13,864 nucleotides of DNA from Desulfobacter sp. (GTDB lineage Bacteria > Desulfobacterota > Desulfobacteria > Desulfobacterales > Desulfobacteraceae), in the NCBI GenBank assembly GCA_030145005.1, contig JAQYWJ010000037.1:1-13864 (forward strand). Direction: 5' to 3'. Within the stretch, counting starts at the first letter, position 1, and the number at the start of each line of letters is the position of its first letter. Below, piece by piece: positions 5,216 to 11,813 of the stretch. Below the pieces are notes generated by a model. The model worked only from the letters and a program-made list of their open reading frames with translations. It ran no database searches and had not been told where the DNA came from. The position numbers were made by a program, and so were the translations under genes.

Positions 5216-6935
5216 ATCCGCCCTCGGGAATGAAATCAGGATCAGTGACCCTGATGATGGCATATCCACCCTGGAGATTTTGAATGCGGGTGAATCCGTT
5301 CTGGCTCAGGACTCTCTGACATTCAAAAGATCTGGCGCCCGTGCCGCAGAAAAGACAGAGGTCTTTGTCTTTGGGCAGTTCATTATAGCGTTCGCGCAAC
5401 TCAGTCTGGGGTAAAAAGAGCCAGCGGTCTGCCCCGTATTTGTCGATAAACGGCTGGGCTTCCACAAGTTCTCTTAAATCCACCACCGTGATCTCGCCTT
5501 TTTCGAACAGGTCAATAAATTCAGGCCAGTCAATGGGGGTGTTTCTGCCGTCCAGAATATTATCCAGCGCATTGCCGGCATTGTTGATCACATCCATGGC
5601 AGATGCAAATGGCGGTGCATAGCCCACTTCCAGGGTACAGACCTCATCCACATTCATGCCTTTGTGCAGCAGGGGCACTACAGCGTCCACCCTGGCCTTG
5701 ACAGCGTCAATCTGCTCGCCCACGGCTTCCACGCCCAAAACCCTGCGGCTGCTCCTGTCGGCAATGAGCTGGACAAACATGAATTTTGAGTTGGGATAGA
5801 AATGGGCCCGGTCAAACTGAGCCACCACAGAGTGAACCGGATCAAACCCCGCGGCTTTGGCCTGATGAATGGTCAGGCCTGCTGTGGCGACGCCCATGCC
5901 GAACACCTTGATGCAGAAGGTGCCCACAGCGCCGTCAAATTGAGCGCACTTGCCGAATATATTGGTGGCAATGATCCGGCCCTGGCGGTTGGCAAGGGAA
6001 CCCAAAGGCATGGGGAGTTGTTCGCCGGCTACCAGATTGCGCATCTCAATGCAGTCACCGCCTGCGTAAATATCCGGGTCAGAGGTTCTTAAATTTTTAT
6101 CCACGATCAGGGCGCCGCCCCGGCCGACAGCCAGGCCTGCCTCTGCCGCAAAGCCCGTGTTGGGGCGAACACCCACGGCCATGATCACAAGGTCACATTC
6201 AATCACTTCGCCGCTGACCTCAACCCCGGTAACGCCGTTTTCCGTATCCCCAAGGATTTTGGTGACCTGGGCGCCGATTTTGACACTCACCTCATTGTTC
6301 TCAAGCTCTTTTTCAACAATAAGGGCAATATTGGGACCAATGGCAGTGGGCAGCACATGGGGGGCCATTTCCACAAGGGTAGTTTCCACGCCCCACAGAT
6401 CGGTCAGGGCCTCGGCCATTTCAACACCTATGGCACCGGCACCGATGACTACGGCATTTCCCACGGCACCCGCGCTGATCAACTCTTTGATGGCTTGGGC
6501 ATGGTGGAGATTGGATACAGGATGTACGCCCGGCAGGTCAGCGCCGGGGATGGGTGGGGTAAAAGGCGTAGCGCCCGTGCCAATGACCAGTTTGTCATAG
6601 GGCATTTCAGACTCGGTTCCGTCTTCAAGATGACGGACTTTCAGGTGTTTGTTTCTGCGGTCAATGCCGATGGCTTCCACCCGGGTAAGTACCTCAACGC
6701 CTTTAACTGTACGGAAAAATTCAGGATCCCTGGCCTGGTGGGCCGTGGTGGAGTATAATTCTTCGATCTCTCCGATGTCCCCGCCGATATAGTAAGGAAT
6801 GCCGCATCCGCCGTATGAAATTAAGCTGTCTTTGTCAATAATAGTGATTTCACAATCAGGATCAAGCCGTCTAAGACGGCTAGCTACTTTGGGGCCTAGA
6901 GCCACCGCTCCGATAATAATGATTTTTTGTGCCAT
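5214..6935 (-). CDS. CoA-disulfide reductase/NADH oxidase-like flavoprotein with C-terminal rhodanese domain
   Basis: This 573-aa protein resembles CoADR-Rhd fusions, which use NAD(P)H to reduce CoA-disulfide, CoA-persulfide or polysulfide. The FAD-binding start IIIGAVALG (6-14) is the family's variant of GxGxxG. The active-site cysteine is Cys44 in YGGCGIPYYIGG, the equivalent of Cys43 in CoA-disulfide reductases. An NAD(P)H fold starts at VVIGAGAIGVE (162-172), the second FAD motif is SDPDIYAGGDC, and YAPPF marks the dimerisation domain. From about residue 470 a rhodanese domain follows, with catalytic Cys530 in CGTGARS. The start has GAGG 7 nt upstream. In a sulfate reducer, polysulfide or persulfide handling, or peroxide/oxygen defence, are both plausible; substrate cannot be read from sequence. 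Related proteins are often annotated as FAD-dependent oxidoreductase. Confidence 0.88.
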   Translation of the reverse strand: MAQKIIIIGAVALGPKVASRLRRLDPDCEITIIDKDSLISYGGCGIPYYIGGDIGEIEELYSTTAHQARDPEFFRTVKGVEVLTRVEAIGIDRRNKHLKVRHLEDGTESEMPYDKLVIGTGATPFTPPIPGADLPGVHPVSNLHHAQAIKELISAGAVGNAVVIGAGAIGVEMAEALTDLWGVETTLVEMAPHVLPTAIGPNIALIVEKELENNEVSVKIGAQVTKILGDTENGVTGVEVSGEVIECDLVIMAVGVRPNTGFAAEAGLAVGRGGALIVDKNLRTSDPDIYAGGDCIEMRNLVAGEQLPMPLGSLANRQGRIIATNIFGKCAQFDGAVGTFCIKVFGMGVATAGLTIHQAKAAGFDPVHSVVAQFDRAHFYPNSKFMFVQLIADRSSRRVLGVEAVGEQIDAVKARVDAVVPLLHKGMNVDEVCTLEVGYAPPFASAMDVINNAGNALDNILDGRNTPIDWPEFIDLFEKGEITVVDLRELVEAQPFIDKYGADRWLFLPQTELRERYNELPKDKDLCLFCGTGARSFECQRVLSQNGFTRIQNLQGGYAIIRVTDPDFIPEGG

Positions 6936-7549
6936 GAGAACCTCGTTTGTTTGTCCGGTATTTAAAATGTATATAAAAACCGGATCGTGTCAATATCCCC
7001 GAATCAAATCCTTCCGGCGCCTCAAAGTTTACGCCTGAACCCGCCTTCCCTGTATGTTTCAATCATTCGCCTATGTAAACAAAGACGCCGTTAGTACCTG
7101 GGCTGCAGATCTTTGGGGCTGTCTTTAAACCACCCCGGCTCCGGCCGGATGAGCCCGGAAGATATAATATACAATTATGCACCCAAAAGCCTGTCTGGGG
7201 ACTTTTGATGCCCTCTATTTTGAACCAGTAAAACAAAATACGCTAATTGAAGGTAATGCTCAAGGATTTTACTGGCAGGCCTTCCTTTTTATTCTATAAC
7301 AGCCATGGGCAGGCCTGGCCTATTAAAATTCAGGCTCAAATCACAACGAAACATGAAAGTAATTTAGCAACTTATTGGGGCTTTCATATAAAAAAACAAA
7401 TCGGTTGATCAGGCTGTCGAGTTTCCCGGCCTGTTTCTCCATTTCCATGTCCCTATGAATTGTATCAGGTGTATCAGGCAGACGGGGGAATAATAAAAAA
7501 TGATCCCGTCCCTTGAAAGTTGCCCCCTTTTTCAGGTATGAGTGCGGGT
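6936..7549. other. Gene-free region of about 600 bp
   Basis: Apart from the flavoprotein promoter at its left end I see no convincing gene, RNA or mobile element. All frames are broken by frequent stops. Small signals are a perfect 10-bp palindrome TCCGGCCGGA near 7140, a direct repeat GGCAGGCCT (near 7275 and 7308), a perfect 9-bp tandem TGTATCAGG (7461-7469 and 7470-7478), and a 6-bp stem GACGGG/CCCGTC (7481-7486 and 7505-7510). The last two lie just before the DUF309 gene and could be regulatory. Confidence 0.5.
6966..6993 (-). promoter_or_regulatory. Candidate sigma70 promoter of CoADR-rhodanese gene
   Basis: On the minus strand a perfect TTGACA (plus-strand 6988-6993) is followed after 16 nt by TACATT (6966-6971), about 30 nt upstream of the ATG. 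A short dyad CCGGT/ACCGG (6955-6959 and 6979-6983) flanks the -10 and could be an operator. Confidence 0.5.
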
Positions 7550-8077
7550 ATGATGAAAATATTGTTTAATCCTTTTGAAGACCGAACAGACCGGGATGTC
7601 AGAAATCTTTTGGGAAGTGCATTTATTTGCGCCCTGCATAAAGGTGATCAGACACCTGTGGCACAGGCTGTTTCGGACCTGGGTCGGAAAAAGTTGCCTG
7701 ACCCGGCCCAAAGTTACATCAAAGCGCGGTATGAGCGGTATACTGCTGTTCTGGCACAAATGTCGTCAAATCCGCTTTTGGGTACCGATATCTATGCAAC
7801 AGCCGGACTGCTCTGGGATGAATCCCTTTTTTTTGAATGTCATGAATGGCTTGAGCAGAATTACAGGGCTTTACGGGGGCAGGAAAAAAAGGTCCTGCAG
7901 GCAATGATACGCACAGCAGGTACATTTGAATTGCTGGCTTACAATAGAAAAAAGGCGGCTGTTTCAGTTGCAGCTAAAGCCCTTTCCGTTTTGGAATCCC
8001 ATTTTTTGCAGGTCCCTAAATCCTTCAATATCGAGTCAAAAATTGCCCGCTTAAGAACAGTCATCAAAGACGCCTAA
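7550..8077 (+). CDS. DUF309 domain-containing protein
   Basis: About 175 aa, probably cytoplasmic and alpha-helical. The DUF309 signature is the segment LFFECHEWLEQNYRALRG, with the His-Glu pair at residues 98-99, followed by KKVLQAMIRTAG; in the family this metal-site-like helix pair resembles FFEAHEVLE...W. No biochemical function is established for this family. Start choice is uncertain: ATG at 7538, 7550 and 7553 and TTG at 7520 are all in frame and none has a strong Shine-Dalgarno; 7550 is chosen because it removes a non-conserved leader. The PuuD-like gene follows after 67 nt in the same direction, so the two could be co-transcribed, though nothing in either sequence ties their functions. 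Confidence 0.78.
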   Translation: MMKILFNPFEDRTDRDVRNLLGSAFICALHKGDQTPVAQAVSDLGRKKLPDPAQSYIKARYERYTAVLAQMSSNPLLGTDIYATAGLLWDESLFFECHEWLEQNYRALRGQEKKVLQAMIRTAGTFELLAYNRKKAAVSVAAKALSVLESHFLQVPKSFNIESKIARLRTVIKDA

Positions 8078-8144
8078 AAAAGGGTTTTTCTACCGGTTGA
8101 AGGATTATCAGGTTTTATGATCAAAATCAGGGAGAATTTCACAT

Positions 8145-8873
8145 ATGCCCGTTTTCATCGCCATTGCCGCTAATACGGAACACAATAAAAATGGCCAGAC
8201 CATCACCAGCGTTCCTGTGGTATACAGCCGCTGTGTTCAGCGGGTCGGGGCTGTGCCTGTTATCCTGCCGCCTGCCGGGGATGAACAGACCGTGGCCCTG
8301 ATGCTGTCCCGTGTGGATGGCCTTATTCTTCCCGGTGGCCTGGACATGGACGCACATTTTTTTAATCAGGAAATGCATCCGGCATGCAAGGCCAGTGATC
8401 CGGAGCTGGATACCTTTCAGATCGTTTTGGTGAATCTGGCAGTGGAACTGAAAATGCCGATTCTGGGCATTTGCCGGGGTGCCCAGGTGGCAAACGTGGC
8501 TTTAGGCGGTTCCCTGGTCCAGGATATTCCAAGCCAGGTGCCGGAATCCGGTATTGCCCATATGCAGAAGATGTTCTCCTATGGTACGGACCATGATGTC
8601 CGGTTTGATCCGGGTTCCCGGCTTTGCCGACTGTTTGGTGACTCCATCTGCATCAATTCCCGGCACCATCAATCTATTGATGCCCCGGGCAAAGGCATTC
8701 GAATCACGGCATGGGCCCCGGATGGGGTGGTGGAAGGCGCAGAGCATGAATCTTTGCCCATTGATCTTGTGCAGTGGCACCCTGAACTGCTCATGCAAAA
8801 AAGTGATGGCATGTTGCCTTTATTTAAACGGTTTATCCGCAACTGCCAAGATAGACAGAAGCATAGAAAATAG
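8145..8873 (+). CDS. Gamma-glutamyl-gamma-aminobutyrate hydrolase (PuuD)-like class I glutamine amidotransferase
   Basis: This 242-aa cytoplasmic protein has the class I glutamine amidotransferase fold of the peptidase C26/PuuD family, which hydrolyses gamma-glutamyl amide bonds. The catalytic triad is complete: nucleophile Cys110 in GICRGAQ, and His212 with Glu214 in QWHPE. The family-typical LPGGLDMD and NSRHHQSI motifs are present. AGGGAGAA stands about 9 nt before the ATG. No other polyamine-degradation (puu) genes are nearby, so the true substrate is open; some members act on other gamma-glutamyl compounds or in cofactor synthesis. The family call is firm and the specific substrate is not. 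Confidence 0.88.
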   Translation: MPVFIAIAANTEHNKNGQTITSVPVVYSRCVQRVGAVPVILPPAGDEQTVALMLSRVDGLILPGGLDMDAHFFNQEMHPACKASDPELDTFQIVLVNLAVELKMPILGICRGAQVANVALGGSLVQDIPSQVPESGIAHMQKMFSYGTDHDVRFDPGSRLCRLFGDSICINSRHHQSIDAPGKGIRITAWAPDGVVEGAEHESLPIDLVQWHPELLMQKSDGMLPLFKRFIRNCQDRQKHRK

Positions 8874-8916
8874 AATGAATGTATCAGCATTTCCGGTATG
8901 TTACGTTTTTTATTCA

Positions 8917-8965
8917 AGGGCTGGATGCTGCTTTTTCAGGTACCTGAAATGGATTTTTTAGCCCT
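8917..8965. repeat. Hairpin structure 3' of the PuuD-like gene
   Basis: A perfect 16-bp palindrome TTTCAGGTACCTGAAA (8934-8949) is enclosed by the short arms AGGGCT (8917-8922) and AGCCCT (8960-8965). It begins 44 nt after the stop codon. There is no proper U-tract, so it is not a textbook terminator; it may still be the 3' end of the DUF309-PuuD transcript. Confidence 0.4.
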
Positions 8966-9066
8966 GATGACCAAATTTCAGGTTGATTTTATAAACATTA
9001 ATTAATATACAAAAGACAACTTTATGTACTAGCGCATTGAATCAGCAATAGTGTTTATGTGATATT

Positions 9067-9080
9067 AGGCCCATGGGCCT
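9067..9080. promoter_or_regulatory. Perfect palindrome upstream of cytochrome promoter
   Basis: AGGCCCATGGGCCT is a perfect 14-bp palindrome that ends 14 bp upstream of the -35 box of the cytochrome promoter. Its position fits an activator or operator site; no specific regulator is recognised. Confidence 0.3.
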
Positions 9081-9094
9081 TAAGAGCCGGACAA

Positions 9095-9124
9095 TTGAAA
9101 TACCCCGGTCACATCAGGTATAAT
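9095..9124 (+). promoter_or_regulatory. Sigma70 promoter of octaheme cytochrome gene
   Basis: TTGAAA (9095-9100) and a consensus TATAAT (9119-9124) are spaced by 18 nt, giving a start about 25 nt upstream of the ATG at 9155. This is the best promoter match in the window. Confidence 0.65.
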
Positions 9125-9154
9125 CTGACATAACAGCTTTATTGGAGAGGGATC

Positions 9155-10009
9155 ATGAAACGATTATTTCTCATTGCAGTACCCTGGTTTGCTTTTGCTT
9201 TTGTTTTAACGGGCGTTGCCCTTGCTGAGGACCCTGAGGCTACATTTGAGCTTCCCGTCGGTACCATGACCTTACAGGCCCCCCAGGATGCCGAACACAA
9301 GGCCACACTGTCCCCGGTTAATTTTCCCCATTCCCTTCATTTTTCTTATTCCTGTCAAGAGTGCCATCACACTTGGGACGGAAACGGTTCCATAAAAAGT
9401 TGCGGGACAAGCGGCTGTCATGAAAATTTCTGGGCGCCGAAACCTGGCCAGGCGGATGGATCTGAAAATAGCGTAAAATCCATGGTCGGGGCCTTTCACC
9501 AGGCATGCCGGGACTGTCACAGAAATGAGGCCGACCAGCAAAAGGCTGCCGGTTCCAAGAGCATTGTTACAGGCCCTGTTGCCTGCGCAGGATGCCATCC
9601 TGATCCCCATTCCAAAATTGAGAACAGTGATGAAGCCCTCTCGATTCCCATGGGTATTATTACCATAGAGGCACCCGAAGAGGTAGAAGCCACAAGGGGG
9701 GCTGTTGGTTTTCCCCACGGACTTCATTTTCAATTTGCCTGTAAAGAGTGTCACCATGACTGGGACGGGGAAAGCGAAGTTGAGGCATGTGACTCATGCC
9801 ACAGTGAAACCGAGCCCTCGGGCACCAGGAGTATCAAGGACGAAGCAAACCAGATGTACTTTCTGGCGGCTTATCATAATGCCTGTCTGACCTGCCACCG
9901 GGATATGAACAAGAAACGCAGGGCAGCTATGGCGCAGGACAATATAAATAAAGCTGATCTTCCCAAAGCTACTCCTGTGAATTGTAGCGGTTGCCACAGC
10001 TCATCTTAA
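9155..10009 (+). CDS. Periplasmic octaheme cytochrome, two tandem class III (c3-type) domains
   Basis: This 284-aa exported electron carrier has a signal peptide (MKRLFLIAVPW...) with likely cleavage after ALA at residue 24. Eight heme-binding motifs are present: CQECH (67-71), the six-residue-spaced CGTSGCH (83-89), CRDCH (118-122), CAGCH (144-148), CKECH (196-200), CDSCH (212-216), CLTCH (244-248) and CSGCH (277-281). They fall into two homologous tetraheme units, about 31-150 and 163-281, each opening with a P.G..T..AP segment and FPH.LHF. All eight sixth-ligand histidines expected from c3 are present: 59, 62, 72, 115 and 188, 191, 201, 241. Type I c3 shuttles electrons between periplasmic hydrogenases or formate dehydrogenases and membrane complexes; a similar role is inferred. 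Ribosome site GGAGAGGG precedes the ATG. It stands alone between a good promoter and a terminator-like hairpin. Confidence 0.9.
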   Translation: MKRLFLIAVPWFAFAFVLTGVALAEDPEATFELPVGTMTLQAPQDAEHKATLSPVNFPHSLHFSYSCQECHHTWDGNGSIKSCGTSGCHENFWAPKPGQADGSENSVKSMVGAFHQACRDCHRNEADQQKAAGSKSIVTGPVACAGCHPDPHSKIENSDEALSIPMGIITIEAPEEVEATRGAVGFPHGLHFQFACKECHHDWDGESEVEACDSCHSETEPSGTRSIKDEANQMYFLAAYHNACLTCHRDMNKKRRAAMAQDNINKADLPKATPVNCSGCHSSS

Positions 10010-10041
10010 ACCTGATCCGTTCGGGGTTTTAAATACGTTAG

Positions 10042-10086
10042 CCCGGCAGGTCCCCATTACCGGGATCTGCCGGGTTTATTTTATTG
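10042..10086 (+). terminator. Terminator-like hairpin between cytochrome gene and tmk
   Basis: Arms 10042-10054 (CCCGGCAGGTCCC) and 10062-10074 (GGGATCTGCCGGG) pair over 13 positions with one G-U, around a 7-nt loop, followed by TTTATTTTATT. The T-rich tract ends one or two bases before the annotated tmk ATG, so it may double as a leader attenuator. Confidence 0.8.
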
Positions 10087-10087
10087 T

Positions 10088-10732
10088 ATGAAGGAAGTAA
10101 GTTTGGAAAAAGCGAATAAAGGCGGATTTGTGGTGTTTGAAGGTATTGACGGGGCCGGCAAAACCACCCAGGCGGAACTGCTTTGCAAGCGCTTGGCGTC
10201 AACAGGTACCCCGGTTTTTGCCACATGCGAGCCCACCGACGGGCCTGTGGGCCGGCTGATCCGCCGGATGCTGTCCGGCAATCTTCCCGCGGATCAGCGA
10301 ACCATTGCAAGCCTTTTTGCCGCGGACCGCACCGAACATTTGATGGACCCTGAAACCGGTATCCGGCAGATGGTGGATGCCGGTACAATTGTGGTGTGTG
10401 ACAGGTATTATTTTTCTTCCTATGCCTATCACAGCCAGTATATGGATATGGAGTGGGTGATCCAGGCCAATCGACTCAATGCCGATATTTTAAAACCGGA
10501 TATCACCCTGTTTATTGATGTGGACCCCCAAATCTGCCTGAGGCGGCTTCAAACCACCAGAAAACACCTTGAAATTTATGAAAAAATAGATATCATGAAG
10601 CAGGTACGGGCAAATTATTTGGCAGCTTTTCACCGCTTGGAGCACCAGGAGCGCGTGGCTGTGATCGACGGAAATGATTCTGTGGAAAATATAGCCAAAG
10701 CGGTCTGGGCCCAAGTCTGCCTTGTAATTTAA
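10088..10732 (+). CDS. tmk: Thymidylate kinase (dTMP kinase)
   Basis: This cytoplasmic enzyme phosphorylates dTMP to dTDP with ATP, an essential step of dTTP supply. The P-loop GIDGAGKT lies at residues 19-26, preceded by FVVFE. The DR motif of the dTMP site is CDRYYFSSYAYH, with Asp105-Arg106. A LID-like basic segment (TTRKHLEIYEK) and C-terminal helix complete the family pattern; 214 aa is normal. Start is uncertain: ATG 10088 lies directly after a T-rich tract with no ribosome site, whereas TTG 10103 has AAGGAAG 5 nt upstream and would give a 209-aa protein with the P-loop at its usual distance from the N-terminus. The DUF3842 gene follows after 11 nt, so the two are co-transcribed. Confidence 0.92.
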   Translation: MKEVSLEKANKGGFVVFEGIDGAGKTTQAELLCKRLASTGTPVFATCEPTDGPVGRLIRRMLSGNLPADQRTIASLFAADRTEHLMDPETGIRQMVDAGTIVVCDRYYFSSYAYHSQYMDMEWVIQANRLNADILKPDITLFIDVDPQICLRRLQTTRKHLEIYEKIDIMKQVRANYLAAFHRLEHQERVAVIDGNDSVENIAKAVWAQVCLVI

Positions 10733-10743
10733 CAGGAAAAAAC

Positions 10744-11154
10744 ATGAAAAAAGTGTGTGTTATCGATGGTCAGGGTGGCGGTATCGGATCAACTGTAATC
10801 AAGCGGATCAAGGAACGGTTTGAGGAGTCCGTTGAGGTGATTGCCCTTGGCACCAACGCCATTGCCACTGCCCAGATGCTTAAAGCCCGTGCCAATAAGG
10901 GCGCTTCCGGCACCAACGCCATTGTGCAGACGGTTAAAGGCGCTGATATGATAATCGGCACTGTGGGGATTATCATGCCCCATTCCATGATGGGAGAGGT
11001 GACCCCCCAAATGGCTGAAGCCATATCATGCTCCCAGGCAAAAAAGGTTCTTTTGCCATTGACCCAGGAGAATATTGCCATTGTCGGGATGGTAGGTTCG
11101 CCTTTGCCCCAGTTAGTGGATGAATTGTTAGATGTTTATTTTCCCCTGTCATAG
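10744..11154 (+). CDS. DUF3842 family protein
   Basis: This 136-aa protein is predicted cytoplasmic. It begins with a nucleotide-binding-like strand-loop, VCVIDGQGGGIGSTVI (residues 4-19), followed by a GTNAIATAQMLKARAN segment, GADMIIGTVGIIMPHSMMGEVTP, and AKKVLLPLTQENIAIVGM, all characteristic of DUF3842. No function is established. The glycine-rich motif suggests binding of a nucleotide or phosphate. AGGA lies 7 nt before the ATG, and the gene is 11 nt from tmk and 126 nt from the CooT gene in the same orientation. An exact 16-nt direct repeat in the gene (10849-10864 and 10909-10924) makes the peptide GTNAI appear twice. Confidence 0.8.
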   Translation: MKKVCVIDGQGGGIGSTVIKRIKERFEESVEVIALGTNAIATAQMLKARANKGASGTNAIVQTVKGADMIIGTVGIIMPHSMMGEVTPQMAEAISCSQAKKVLLPLTQENIAIVGMVGSPLPQLVDELLDVYFPLS

Positions 11155-11173
11155 CAACGGGTTTTGAGTGTAA

Positions 11174-11202
11174 TTAAAAATCAATAACCTGTATATTATA
11201 TT
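11174..11202 (+). promoter_or_regulatory. Weak candidate promoter for the CooT-like gene
   Basis: TTAAAA (11174-11179) and TATATT (11197-11202) are spaced 17 nt apart in the AT-rich gap before the CooT-like gene. The -35 is poor, so the gene may equally be read from upstream. A small dyad GATCT-AA-AGATC follows just before the ribosome site. Confidence 0.28.
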
Positions 11203-11280
11203 TACTTGGGGTGTTTTCCGAAAGTAAAAACGGAAGATGACTCGTGGCTGTAAAAGATCTAAAGATCAGGAGTGCATATT

Positions 11281-11472
11281 ATGTGTGAAGCCAATGCATA
11301 TCTCGTGGACAAGAGTGGACATGAGTCTCTATTTCTGGAGGCTGTGGACAAGGTGGAGCCCGAAGAAGAGGGTATCCGCCTGGTGTCCATTTTTGGTGAA
11401 CAGAAATTTATAAAAGGAAAGATTGATTCCCTGTCCCTGGTGGACCATAAGGTGTTTATCAAACCTGAATAG
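11281..11472 (+). CDS. CooT family nickel-binding protein
   Basis: This small cytoplasmic protein of 63 aa begins MCEANAYL. In characterised CooT proteins, which aid nickel supply to CO dehydrogenase, the cysteine right after the initiator methionine binds Ni(II) in a dimer of SH3-like beta barrels. I chose ATG 11281 rather than the GTG at 11272 because it places Cys at position 2 and has AGGAG 8 nt upstream. The rest (VYL/AYLVD, EPEEEGIRLVSIFGEQKFIKGKI, LVDHKVFI) fits the family. No CO dehydrogenase or hydrogenase gene lies in the window, so the nickel-enzyme partner is unknown. The DUF3842 gene directly upstream may be a functional partner, which is inference from adjacency. Confidence 0.82.
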   Translation: MCEANAYLVDKSGHESLFLEAVDKVEPEEEGIRLVSIFGEQKFIKGKIDSLSLVDHKVFIKPE

Positions 11473-11667
11473 TAGCTATGGGCTTATGGGCTTTCCATAT
11501 CAACACCTGCGTCCAGCCCCCCAGCAGCAAAATCAGACTTTTATAAATATTACGAACGATAACAATTTAAAGGCCCTTGGATAAATACTGGATACTTTTT
11601 ATTTTTACCCAGAGGGGAGCTTGGTGTAAAGACAAAGATCAGCAGGGTGCCCATAACTGTAAAACGC

Positions 11668-11716
11668 AAAAGGCGGGCAGGATAAGCATATCCGGACCCG
11701 CCTTTGGTTTTGTTAG
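11668..11716. terminator. Bidirectional terminator between convergent operons
   Basis: AAAGGCGGG (11669-11677) pairs with CCCGCCTTT (11697-11705), and inside it GGATA (11680-11684) pairs with TATCC (11689-11693) around loop AGCA. Plus-strand transcripts then meet GGTTTTGTTAG; minus-strand transcripts meet TTTTGCGTTTTAC. It sits about 200 nt after the CooT gene and about 110 nt after nfnB. Confidence 0.75.
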
Positions 11717-11721
11717 ATAAT

Positions 11722-11799
11722 ACCTGAACGAAAAATTCGTATTTGGACGCAAAGTTGCCCAGATGCAAGTCGCACATGGGTGACTTTGCGTTCAAACAC
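11722..11799 (+). repeat. Dispersed palindromic repeat, copy 2 (3' of nfnB)
   Basis: The arms 11739-11760 (start GTATTTGGACGCAAAGTTG) and 11778-11799 (GGGTGACTTTGCGTTCAAACAC) pair imperfectly around a 17-nt loop. A flank CCTGAACG.AAA at 11723-11734 is shared with copy 1. Read in this orientation, it aligns along its whole length with the reverse complement of 2135-2219; the loop differs most. Both arms show the matching change of GAAAAG to GCAAAG, a compensating change that keeps the stem. It begins 14 nt beyond the nfnB stop codon. Confidence 0.8.
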
Positions 11800-11813
11800 G
11801 ATATTTTTAAGAA

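Larger units (their letters stand above)
11473..11813. other. Convergent intergenic region, CooT gene / nfnB
   Basis: This 341-bp region contains no gene. Its right half carries a bidirectional terminator (11668-11716) and the second copy of the dispersed palindromic repeat (11722-11799). The left half (11473-11660) shows only a short direct repeat ATGGGCTT and AT-rich sequence. Confidence 0.65.
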
